DNA from: an uncultured Collinsella sp.
GTDB taxonomy: Bacteria > Actinomycetota > Coriobacteriia > Coriobacteriales > Coriobacteriaceae
Length of the DNA stretch: 12,505 bases
NCBI GenBank assembly: GCA_902489665.1
Contig: CABUAT010000041.1
Span: 1 to 12,505, forward strand
Reading direction: 5' to 3'
Positions within the stretch are counted from its first letter, which is position 1; every line of letters begins with the position of its first letter. This document shows positions 1-5,244 of this stretch, piece by piece. The notes beneath the pieces are model-generated. The model had not been told where the DNA came from. It ran no database searches and was given only the letters and a program-made list of their open reading frames with translations. Position numbers and translations under genes: made by a program.

Positions 1-46
1 CACGAGCGGGGGCTCCTGTCGTTTCCGTGCCCCTGGATTGGGTCAT
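1..46 (-). CDS. Partial CDS, N-terminus only (runs off the left edge)
   Basis: An ATG at 46 overlaps the TGA of the preceding minus-strand gene in an ATGA arrangement. It opens a frame with no stop to the window edge, giving MTQSRGTETTGAPAR. This stop-start overlap is typical of the compact operon seen upstream. Only 15 codons are visible, so no family can be named. In similar elements a replication or mobilisation gene often follows at this place, but that is a guess from position. The ribosome binding site is weak (GGGAG about 12 nt upstream), which fits translational coupling. Confidence 0.45.
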   Translation of the reverse strand, partial: MTQSRGTETTGAPAR

Positions 47-432
47 AGTGTCTGAGTACTCCCATGAGTACTCGCCTCGTGCTCGCGGAGTACTGCCCGA
101 GTTGCCGCCGTCGAATCTGCGGCAAGCTGTCGCCTCGATACAGCCCCCGCGCCCGTGCCCGGTCGGGTGTCCGGGCGCGACGGGTCGGCTTTGAGCGAGG
201 CGTTGGCCCGTGCCTTGAGCACGTTGGGGCGGGCGCACATGTAGGCACTGCGGGCGGCTTTCGAGATATGCCCCGGTTCCTCACCGTAGAGCGCTAGGCC
301 GTATACCGCGTTGAGTGCCTCGCCCCTCGCCCTCGGCGTCAAATCGTCGAATATCGGGGCCAACGTATCGGCGTTGAACTTGAAGAAATGCATACAGCTG
401 TTGGTGTATGCCCGGCGCTCCTCCTCATCCAT
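43..432 (-). CDS. DUF6291-like accessory protein of the integrated element
   Basis: About 129 residues from an ATG at 432. An in-frame TTG at 447 would add five residues; I prefer the ATG, which has a G-rich stretch (GGGGGTGG) just upstream and overlaps the previous stop by 8 nt. The N-terminal two thirds (FFKFNADTLAPIFDDL, then YGLALYGEEPGHISKAARSAY) resembles the short helical DUF6291 domain found in phage and ICE replication neighbourhoods. There, too, a 'YGLxGxEP' turn precedes a helix ending in a conserved region around 'RPN/KPQ'. The C-terminal ~45 residues are low-complexity, rich in Ala, Thr and Arg, and probably disordered. The molecular role of the family is not established. The gene is part of the minus-strand operon and overlaps the next gene by 4 nt (ATGA). 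Family assignment is by eye only. Confidence 0.6.
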   Translation of the reverse strand: MDEEERRAYTNSCMHFFKFNADTLAPIFDDLTPRARGEALNAVYGLALYGEEPGHISKAARSAYMCARPNVLKARANASLKADPSRPDTRPGTGAGAVSRRQLAADSTAATRAVLREHEASTHGSTQTL

Positions 433-628
433 CGGCCACCCCCACAAGTGCGAGTGCCGACTTTCGGGTTACGTAGACGCGCCGCCCTATGCGCACCTCG
501 TCGAGCGTTCCATGCCTGATGAGGCGGCGAACGTCCCTCTCGCTGAGGTCGAGCACCGCGCCCGCCTGAGCCGACGTTATGAGCCTCCCCATGTTCACGG
601 GCACGGGCCTAATGTCCTCGTTCCACAC
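425..628 (-). CDS. Excisionase-like winged-helix DNA-binding protein (second copy)
   Basis: A 67-residue protein from a GTG at 628, preceded by GAGGGGG at about 8 nt. An ATG at 592 is a shorter alternative but has no convincing ribosome binding site. Residues ~13-62 follow the HTH_17/excisionase (MerR-like) pattern: LITSAQAGAVLDLSERDVRRL as helix-turn-helix, then HGTLDEVRIGRRVYVTRKSA as wing, with the characteristic polar 'G-x-L-x-x-x-R-I-G-R-R' hairpin. Such proteins act as recombination directionality factors (Xis, AlpA) or as small operon regulators in integrated elements. It overlaps the upstream gene by 20 nt and the downstream gene by 8 nt, so it is made from a polycistronic message. 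Which of the two winged-helix proteins here is the true Xis cannot be told from sequence. Confidence 0.72.
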   Translation of the reverse strand: MWNEDIRPVPVNMGRLITSAQAGAVLDLSERDVRRLIRHGTLDEVRIGRRVYVTRKSALALVGVADG

Positions 629-842
629 TGCCGCCGCCCCCTCGCTTTCTCCTTGCTATCTCGCGCCCGATGGCCTCGATACGGCCCCGCGCCCAAGCGC
701 GGTAGGGCTGTCTGTACCCCTTGGCGGCTAGATGGGCCGTGAGGCGGTCTATCTCCTCGACCATCTGCCGCCCGGTCATTCCCGGTACGTCGGCGTTCGC
801 CGCGTGCCTAGCGGCCCCGAGCGCCGCCCTGATCGGCCTCAT
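609..842 (-). CDS. Small basic hypothetical protein
   Basis: I do not recognise this protein. The frame could open at 887, but that would run far into the preceding gene. The ATG at 842 lies 10 nt past the preceding stop and has AGGGCG at about 6 nt, so I take 77 residues. The sequence is strongly basic, with a helical centre (MTGRQMVEEIDRLTAHLAAK, then YRQPYRAWARGRIEAIGREI) and an Arg/Gly-rich tail overlapping the next gene by 20 nt. No membrane segment, signal peptide or cysteine motif is seen. It lies between two excisionase-like genes in the same operon, which suggests an accessory or DNA-associated role, but that is inference only. Confidence 0.55.
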   Translation of the reverse strand: MRPIRAALGAARHAANADVPGMTGRQMVEEIDRLTAHLAAKGYRQPYRAWARGRIEAIGREIARRKRGGGGSVERGH

Positions 843-852
843 GCGCCGCGCC

Positions 853-1077
853 CTAGATGAGGCCCGCGTATGCGAGCAGGCTGTCACGGTTGATGTTCCA
901 CTTGTTGCCCGTCTGAACGGCCTTGAGCTTGCCCGAGATACAAGCCCTCGTGATGGTCGTGCGCGAACGTCGGGCGATAACCTCGGCCTCGGCCACCACT
1001 AGCGGGTTCGGTAGTTCCGAAAAGCGCCCGTCCCTTGCAAGCCCGGCGACGCTTTCGAGGTGTTCTTTGCTGCACAT
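853..1077 (-). CDS. Excisionase-like winged-helix DNA-binding protein (first gene of operon)
   Basis: A 74-residue protein from an ATG at 1077 with a strong site, AAGGGGG, 9 nt upstream. After a ~25-residue N-terminal extension, residues ~27-72 match the HTH_17/excisionase fold: VVAEAEVIARRSRTTITRAC as recognition helices, then SGKLKAVQTGNKWNINRDSL as the wing. This is the usual 'G-x-L-x-A-x-x-x-G-x-x-W-x-I' signature. Known relatives bend DNA at attachment sites to favour excision, or regulate the operon. It is the first gene after the control region at 1078-1307, so it is probably the first translated product of the left-going operon. A second, diverged winged helix lies two genes downstream. 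Confidence 0.75.
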   Translation of the reverse strand: MCSKEHLESVAGLARDGRFSELPNPLVVAEAEVIARRSRTTITRACISGKLKAVQTGNKWNINRDSLLAYAGLI

Positions 1078-1111
1078 TGTGGGTTGCCCCCTTCTAATTG
1101 AGTTGCTACTT

Positions 1112-1121
1112 AGACGCGTCT
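1112..1121. promoter_or_regulatory. Candidate operator: 10-bp palindrome ahead of the excisionase-like operon
   Basis: AGACGCGTCT is a perfect 10-bp palindrome 35 bp upstream of the ATG at 1077. It lies between TTGAGTT (1098-1104) and its inverse AACTCAA (1134-1140). On the minus strand the latter reads TTGAGTT and could serve as a -35 element, though no good -10 is clear. The position suits an operator for the XRE-type regulator encoded just upstream. This is inferred from symmetry and position only. Confidence 0.3.
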
Positions 1122-1157
1122 CGCATCGTTTTTAACTCAACGGGCGTGCGATATAAA

Positions 1158-1196
1158 ACGGACGTTCTACCTGCGGTTATTCGGTAGAACGTCCGT
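1158..1196 (-). terminator. Strong inverted repeat, probable minus-strand terminator after the regulator gene
   Basis: A 14-bp perfect inverted repeat, ACGGACGTTCTACC (1158-1171) and its complement (1183-1196), encloses an 11-nt loop. Read on the minus strand, the hairpin is followed by TTTTATAT, a short U tract. It lies about 110 nt past the stop of the XRE-type gene and before the next operon, which suits an intrinsic terminator. Two smaller inverted repeats are nearby (CCGAA/TTCGG at 1222-1233 and CGGAC/GTCCG at 1239-1249), so an operator role is the alternative. Confidence 0.5.
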
Positions 1197-1307
1197 GATG
1201 CTTGGTATTCAGTTTGGTTTGCCGAACTTTCGGTATGTCGGACTGTCCGTTTTTCGGTTAATGCGCACCGGGCGACGCCGCCGAGCGAGAAAAATCGAAC
1301 GGGTTTT

Positions 1308-1817
1308 CTATTCGCCCTCGGCCTCGTTCGCTATTGCCATGTCCGTAGCTATCTCGGCTATAACCTCGCGTTGATGCTCCGTGAGATCGGGCCATGCGTC
1401 GAGCAGAACGGAGTATGGGGAAACCCACGGTTCGGGCGTCTCGTAGAACCCCGGGCTAGCCATGCAGTCCACATCCAAGAGGCCCCGGATAAACTCCGTG
1501 TATCCCTCGGGCGCACCGCTCCAGTAGCTCTCGCAGTAGTTGACTATCCGAACGAGTTCCGGCGCTTTCACGAGTTCCGGCTTGGCCGCCCACTCGCTTA
1601 CCCTAGAGTTTGACCTATGGCATACGTTCGCCAAAACGGTTTGCTTGACCCCGCAGGCCTCCCGTATGCGGCGAATGGCGTCCGTCCCCGCCCCGAATCG
1701 AGGGGGCCGAGTCATAAGGACACCGTACCGCCTCATCCATGCTACATCCTCCTCGACTGTTCCGAAAACGTCCTCAAGAGCTGCAATTTCTTTTCCCCAT
1801 GCCTTGCGCGCGCCCAT
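1308..1817 (-). CDS. XRE/Cro-CI-like transcriptional regulator of the element
   Basis: 169 residues from an ATG at 1817 that shares its A with the integrase stop (TAATG), with GAGG 5 nt before the start. Residues ~45-94 form a likely lambda-repressor-type helix-turn-helix: GTDAIRRIREACGVKQTVLA, then VCHRSNSRVSEWAAK as turn and recognition helix. The 'R-x-x-x-G-x-x-Q-x-x-L-A' spacing is typical of XRE proteins. The N-terminal 44 residues and the acidic C-terminal half (DLTEHQREVIAEIA helix) match no family I can name. No LexA-like protease dyad is obvious. Translation is probably coupled to the integrase. It is the best candidate for the element's control protein, acting on the inverted repeats at 1098-1249. 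In most phages the repressor is not the second gene of an integrase operon. Confidence 0.7.
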   Translation of the reverse strand: MGARKAWGKEIAALEDVFGTVEEDVAWMRRYGVLMTRPPRFGAGTDAIRRIREACGVKQTVLANVCHRSNSRVSEWAAKPELVKAPELVRIVNYCESYWSGAPEGYTEFIRGLLDVDCMASPGFYETPEPWVSPYSVLLDAWPDLTEHQREVIAEIATDMAIANEAEGE

Positions 1818-3019
1818 TACGCCTCACCGCCCGACAAAACGGTTTGCATGGTCTGGGCCGCGCGTTGCTTGCCCTCGGCTGTCGCGTCGGCGTAGATGTT
1901 GAGTGTCATGGCGGCGTTCGAGTGCCCCATAGATGCTGAGATAGCCTTAATGTCCACGTGGGCGGCTACGGCCATGGTCGCAAACGTATGTCGTAGGTCG
2001 TGGAACGTCGGGCGGGTTCCCCTCGTTCCTTTCAGCTCCAGCGCCTCGGCAAGGTTGCGCCACCTTTGCCAAATCGTGTTGGGGCGCATGAAACCGCCGC
2101 GAATGTCCCCGAGCACGTAGAGCGCCCCGGTGAATGGCACGCCCGCAGCGCGGCAGGCGGCCTCCATCTCCTCGCGCCGGGCCACGAAATCGGCGGCAAG
2201 CTCTGAGCCGAAATACACTGCGCGGGCGCTGCCGTCGTTCTTGGGGTCTTTGGCGTAGAACCTCGTCCCGTCGCGGCCTATGCTGCCCTCCACCTTGAGC
2301 ACGCCGTTTTCGGTATCGACGTTCGCCCACCGGAGGCCGCATATCTCGCCCTCCCTCATGCCCGTGTATAGGGCGATTTTGACCCCGAGCATGGCGGGCG
2401 TCATGCCCGCCACCCTGAGCACCTCGCGCACGGTTCGCACGCCCTCGGCGGTAAGCGAGTTGGGGCGCGGGCGTCCGGCCTTGGGCGGCTTGACGCCTCG
2501 GGTCGGGTCTTTGCCCAACAGATCGGTATCGACGCCCTGATTACAAGCCGAGCGCAGCAGCGTGAGCGCCTTTTTCATCGTGCCGGGGGCGTACGTCTCG
2601 CTCATCTTGGCGACCCACGCCCTCACCATGTCCGGGTTGAGATCGGAAAGCGCCACCTCCCCGAGCAGCGGGGAAATGATGTTGTCGAGCAGACGCCCGT
2701 ACTCGTTGAACGTTGACGGGTCGATACTCGGGCGCTTGCCGTCGATATAGCGGCGAACGTAGGCGGCCACGGTAAGCACCGTCTCCGGGTCGAACCCCAG
2801 AACAGCCAACGCCGCGCCCTCGCGCTGTCTCTGGTTCCACTTGGCCTCCATGGCCGCGCGCCACTCCTCAAGCTCTTTCTGGGCCGCGCGTTTCCCGGTG
2901 GCCTTGAGGGCCTTGGTCGTTTTCCTCCTCGCGCCGTCCTCGTCGATGTATTTCAGCGCCGCGCGGTATTTCCCGCCCCTGCTTTCGAGGTTCGCGGCTA
3001 TGTAGTGCGTGTACTCCAT
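1817..3019 (-). CDS. int: Tyrosine recombinase (site-specific integrase), tRNA-Gly targeting
   Basis: A 400-residue phage/ICE integrase. The ATG at 3019 (MEYTHYIAANLES) is chosen because GGAG lies 7 nt upstream; the frame stays open for 54 more codons, but those read through the repeat-rich att region. Residues ~1-55 are a small arm-binding domain (GGKYRAALKYIDEDGARRKT). Residues ~80-170 form the core-binding SAM-like domain. The catalytic domain carries the full set: Arg222 (YTGMREGE), Lys257 or Lys260 (AKDPKND), His340 and Arg343 (HDLRHT), His366 (MGHSN) and the nucleophile Tyr376 (LNIYADA). It is therefore probably active. It is transcribed away from the tRNA-Gly fragment 150 bp behind it, the standard layout for elements integrated at a tRNA 3' end. 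The one-base overlap with the next gene implies co-expression. Confidence 0.95.
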   Translation of the reverse strand: MEYTHYIAANLESRGGKYRAALKYIDEDGARRKTTKALKATGKRAAQKELEEWRAAMEAKWNQRQREGAALAVLGFDPETVLTVAAYVRRYIDGKRPSIDPSTFNEYGRLLDNIISPLLGEVALSDLNPDMVRAWVAKMSETYAPGTMKKALTLLRSACNQGVDTDLLGKDPTRGVKPPKAGRPRPNSLTAEGVRTVREVLRVAGMTPAMLGVKIALYTGMREGEICGLRWANVDTENGVLKVEGSIGRDGTRFYAKDPKNDGSARAVYFGSELAADFVARREEMEAACRAAGVPFTGALYVLGDIRGGFMRPNTIWQRWRNLAEALELKGTRGTRPTFHDLRHTFATMAVAAHVDIKAISASMGHSNAAMTLNIYADATAEGKQRAAQTMQTVLSGGEA

Positions 3020-3028
3020 GCGTGCTCC

Positions 3029-3084
3029 GTAGACCAAAACGTAGACCAAATGTAGACCAAATAGCGTGTACTGCTTTGGTCTAC
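3029..3084. repeat. Three GTAGACCAAA iterons plus one inverted copy: candidate integrase arm sites
   Basis: GTAGACCAAA occurs at 3029-3038, 3041-3050 and 3052-3061, and inverted (TTTGGTCTAC) at 3075-3084. The spacing is about one helical turn for the direct copies. They lie between the integrase start and the tRNA-derived core site. Arm-type sites bound by the N-terminal domain of tyrosine integrases are expected exactly there. They also overlap the integrase leader, so binding could repress int. Function is inferred. Confidence 0.6.
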
Positions 3085-3166
3085 GTTGCACATTATGGCA
3101 CATAACGCGCGTTTTACCTGCAACGATAGCAACGCTTTTTATCTCTTTGAACACTTGCGTGTAAGA

Positions 3167-3211
3167 TTCCCAAGCTGACACTCGCGGGTTCGAGTCCCGT
3201 TGCCCGCTCCA
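3167..3211 (+). other. attR: Element attachment site: 3' 45 nt of tRNA-Gly(CCC)
   Basis: The sequence from TTCCCAAGCTGA to CCGCTCCA is the anticodon loop (anticodon CCC), 3' anticodon stem, variable loop, T-arm (CGGGTTCGAGTCCCG at 3185-3199), acceptor strand, discriminator T and CCA of a glycine tRNA. The bases before 3167 do not pair with GCTGA or supply a D-arm, so no whole tRNA exists here. Identity starting at the anticodon loop is where tyrosine integrases commonly cross over. The left/right label is arbitrary: the intact tRNA-Gly and the partner site should lie left of the window. Confidence 0.82.
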
Positions 3212-3224
3212 GTAAAAAGCACAA

Positions 3225-3255
3225 GCACGACACCGTTCCGGTGCCGTGCTTTTTT
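3225..3255 (+). terminator. Intrinsic terminator behind the tRNA-Gly site
   Basis: GCACGACACCG and CGGTGCCGTGC form an 11-bp stem with one A/C mismatch around a TTC loop, followed by six T. It would end transcription of the tRNA-Gly gene before integration, or of an excised and restored locus. Here it also insulates purB from the element. Confidence 0.85.
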
Positions 3256-3265
3256 CAATATAGTG

Positions 3266-3403
3266 CCGGGACTCGAACCCGACAGGGTGCGAGCGTTAAA
3301 TAAACGCGAAGCGTTTATAGCGAGCAGGCAAGGTCGCCGATAGGCGACCGCAGCCGGTGCGTATTTGCGAAGCAAATGCGCGGACGTCCCCATGCTCGCT
3401 CCA
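3266..3403. repeat. Three-hairpin tRNA-linked repeat, copy A
   Basis: It starts with CGGGACTCGAACCCG (3267-3281), the exact inverse of the tRNA-Gly T-arm 68 bp earlier. Three hairpins follow: ATAAACGC-GAA-GCGTTTAT (3300-3318), GGTCGCC-GATA-GGCGACC (3332-3349) and a 10-bp stem with loop GAA (3359-3381). It ends in GTCCCCATGCTCGCTCCA (3386-3403), which looks like a degenerate tRNA 3' end including CCA. Copy B at 12012-12135 has the same order of parts and shared bases between stems, with different stem sequences. No open frame of interest lies here. Confidence 0.7.
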
Positions 3404-3455
3404 ATTCCAAAATGTTAGGTTAATGCCTGCTGCCCATACTCGCACCTGCGCACGG

Positions 3456-3461
3456 TACAAT
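3456..3461 (+). promoter_or_regulatory. Probable -10 box for purB
   Basis: TACAAT lies 44 nt ahead of the purB start and matches the -10 of the tRNA-Lys promoter in this window. No strong -35 is visible 16-18 nt upstream (TGCCCA at 3431-3436 is poor and too far), so the promoter may need an activator or be weak. A short GTTGG/CCAAC inverted repeat follows in the leader. Confidence 0.45.
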
Positions 3462-3505
3462 GGTTGGGTTACGACCAACGTGCCAATAACCAAAAAGGAG
3501 CCGCT

Positions 3506-4852
3506 ATGATCGATCGCTATACCCGCCCGGAGATGGGACACATCTTCTCCCTCGAGAACAAGTACGCCATTTGGCAGGAGATCGAGGTTCTGGCCTGCGA
3601 GGCCCAGGCGGAGCTCGGCAAGATCGGTATTTCCAAAGACGAGGCCCAGTGGATCCGCGACCATGCCAACTTTGAGAAGGCGAAGGTCGATGAGATCGAG
3701 GAAGTCACGCGCCATGACGTCATTGCCTTTCTGACCAACATGAAGGAATACATCGATGCCGATGTTCCCGAGGGCGACCCCAAGCCCAGCCGCTGGGTTC
3801 ACTATGGCATGACCAGCTCCGATCTGGGCGACACGGCCCTGTGCTACCAGCTCACCCAGGCCTGCGACCTGATCATCGAGGATGTCAAGAAGCTCGGCGA
3901 GATTTGCAAGCGTCGTGCCTTCGAGGAGCGCAACACGCTCTGCGCCGGCCGTACTCATGGCATCCATGCCGAGCCGATGACCTTTGGCATGAAGTTTGGC
4001 TCTTGGGCCTGGGAGCTCAAGCGCGATCTGGATCGTCTTGAGGACGCCCGCAAGAACGTTGCCTTCGGTGCTATCTCGGGCGCTGTCGGCACGTACAGCT
4101 CCATCGAGCCGTTCGTCGAGGAGTACGTCTGCGAGCACCTGGGCCTGGTTCACGACCCGCTGTCCACGCAGGTTATCAGCCGCGACCATCACGCCTATCT
4201 CGCCGGCGTTCTTGCCACCACTGCGGCCACCTGCGAGCGCATCGCTACCGAGGTTCGCAATCTGCAGAAGACTGATACGCTCGAGGCCGAGGAGCCGTTC
4301 CGTAAGGGCCAAAAGGGCAGCTCAGCCATGCCACACAAGCGCAACCCCATCACCATGGAGAAGGTCTGCGGCCTGTCGCGCGTCGTGAAGGCCAACGCGC
4401 AGGTTGCCTTCGACAACGTCGCCCTGTGGCACGAGCGTGACATTTCGCACTCCTCTGCCGAGCGCGTCGCCCAGGCCGATAGCTTCATCGCGCTCGACCA
4501 CATGTTCCAGTGCCTCATTCGCGTTATCGACGGCCTGCAGCTGTACCCTGCCCGCATGATGGCCAACCTCAATAAGACCCGCGGCCTCATCTTCTCCTCC
4601 AAGGTGCTGCTCGCCCTCGTCGACACGGGCATCACCCGCGAGGACGCGTACGCCATTGTGCAGGAGAACGCCATGGCAACCTGGCACGAGGTACAGGAAT
4701 GTGTCTCCGGCCCTACCTTTAAGGAGCGTCTCGAGGCTGACCCGCGCTGCACCGTCAGCCAGGAAAAGCTCGACGAGATCTTTGATCCGTGGGACTTCCT
4801 CACCCGTATCGACACGGTCTTTGATCGTCTGGAGCAGCTGAGCTTCGAGTAG
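3506..4852 (+). CDS. purB: Adenylosuccinate lyase
   Basis: 448 residues. PurB cleaves SAICAR to AICAR plus fumarate in IMP synthesis, and adenylosuccinate to AMP plus fumarate, as a cytosolic homotetramer. The ATG at 3506 is preceded by AAGGAG at 5 nt; the frame opens earlier, at 3464, without a ribosome binding site. Family landmarks are present: RHDVIAF with His70, WVHYGMTSSDLGDTA (His99, Ser104/105), GRTHGIHAEPMTFG with catalytic His151, and the superfamily signature GSSAMPHKRNPI at ~271-282 on the flexible loop, with catalytic Ser272 or Ser273. Length is normal for bacterial PurB of the ~430-480 residue type. It is the first host gene beyond the integrated element and appears monocistronic, with its own -10 and a hairpin after the stop. 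Confidence 0.97.
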   Translation: MIDRYTRPEMGHIFSLENKYAIWQEIEVLACEAQAELGKIGISKDEAQWIRDHANFEKAKVDEIEEVTRHDVIAFLTNMKEYIDADVPEGDPKPSRWVHYGMTSSDLGDTALCYQLTQACDLIIEDVKKLGEICKRRAFEERNTLCAGRTHGIHAEPMTFGMKFGSWAWELKRDLDRLEDARKNVAFGAISGAVGTYSSIEPFVEEYVCEHLGLVHDPLSTQVISRDHHAYLAGVLATTAATCERIATEVRNLQKTDTLEAEEPFRKGQKGSSAMPHKRNPITMEKVCGLSRVVKANAQVAFDNVALWHERDISHSSAERVAQADSFIALDHMFQCLIRVIDGLQLYPARMMANLNKTRGLIFSSKVLLALVDTGITREDAYAIVQENAMATWHEVQECVSGPTFKERLEADPRCTVSQEKLDEIFDPWDFLTRIDTVFDRLEQLSFE

Positions 4853-4878
4853 GTTCGGGCATAACGTTAGCTTTTTAG

Positions 4879-4916
4879 GGCGCTTTGCTGGTAATGTGTG
4901 TTGCCGGCAAAGCGCC
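4879..4916 (+). terminator. Hairpin after purB, probable terminator
   Basis: GGCGCTTTGCTGG (4879-4891) pairs with CCGGCAAAGCGCC (4904-4916) over 13 bp with one G·T wobble, 26 nt past the purB stop. The following TCGTTGCATTT is a poor U tract, so termination may be partial or factor-assisted. The opposite strand has the run AAAAA just beyond the stem, which is not helpful for minus-strand termination. Confidence 0.55.
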
Positions 4917-4919
4917 TCG

Positions 4920-4948
4920 TTGCATTTAGGGAAAGACGGGGATAATAG
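4920..4948 (+). promoter_or_regulatory. Possible promoter for the TSCPD/Tat lipoprotein pair
   Basis: TTGCAT (4920-4925) and TAATAG (4943-4948) are 17 nt apart; GATAAT at 4941-4946 is an alternative -10 with a short 15-nt spacer. They lie between the purB hairpin and the ATG at 4981. Matches to consensus are moderate. Confidence 0.4.
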
Positions 4949-4980
4949 TCGTCTCGAATAACATTCTGAGAGGGGATCGC

Positions 4981-5244
4981 ATGATTTCGTTTGATTACAA
5001 GCCTCAGGGCGTGTGTGCTCGCAATATTCACCTTGACCTTTCCGATGACGGCAACAAGGTGATGGGCGTTGAATTTACCGGCGGCTGCGACGGCAATCTC
5101 AAGGCTATCTCCAAGCTGGTCGAGGGCGCTCCTGCCGATCGCGTAATCGAGGTTCTCGCCGGTAATACCTGCGGTATGAAAAAGACCTCCTGCGCCGACC
5201 AGCTTACACGCGCTATCGAGGCCGCTCGCGCCGAGATCGCCTAA
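4981..5244 (+). CDS. TSCPD-domain four-cysteine protein (TIGR03905-like)
   Basis: 87 residues, ATG at 4981 with GAGAGGGG about 6 nt upstream. The whole protein is one TSCPD domain. Four cysteines sit at conserved places: Cys12 (QGVCARN), Cys36 (GGCDGN), Cys64 (GNTCGMK) and Cys71 (TSCADQL). The last motif gives the family its name. The domain also occurs as the C-terminal zinc-binding-like tail of vitamin B12-dependent ribonucleotide reductase. Stand-alone four-Cys versions are common in anaerobes and have no proven function; metal or redox binding by the cysteines is likely. Its TAA shares a base with the ATG of the following Tat lipoprotein, so the two are probably co-translated, which is odd for a cytosolic and an exported protein. 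Confidence 0.88.
   Translation: MISFDYKPQGVCARNIHLDLSDDGNKVMGVEFTGGCDGNLKAISKLVEGAPADRVIEVLAGNTCGMKKTSCADQLTRAIEAARAEIA

Noticed and set aside
3020..3181. N-terminal 54-codon extension of the integrase
   Set aside because: It translates the iteron and att region, has no ribosome binding site, and the ATG at 3019 with GGAG gives a normal integrase N-terminus.
3121..3211. A complete tRNA-Gly gene
   Set aside because: No D-arm, 5' acceptor strand or 5' anticodon stem can be found before 3167, so only the 3' part is present.
3139..3393. Minus-strand frame with GNGTRTREC-like peptide
   Set aside because: This peptide is the well-known false translation of a tRNA T-arm and 3' end; the DNA here is the tRNA-Gly fragment, terminator and hairpin repeat.
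3266..3403. CRISPR array or REP-type single palindrome
   Set aside because: The three hairpins differ in sequence and length and there are no regular repeats with spacers; the ordered three-part structure does not fit a single REP.
3296..4312. 338-codon minus-strand frame opposite purB
   Set aside because: It is antisense to the strongly conserved purB coding frame and arises from GC-rich third positions; the product resembles no family.
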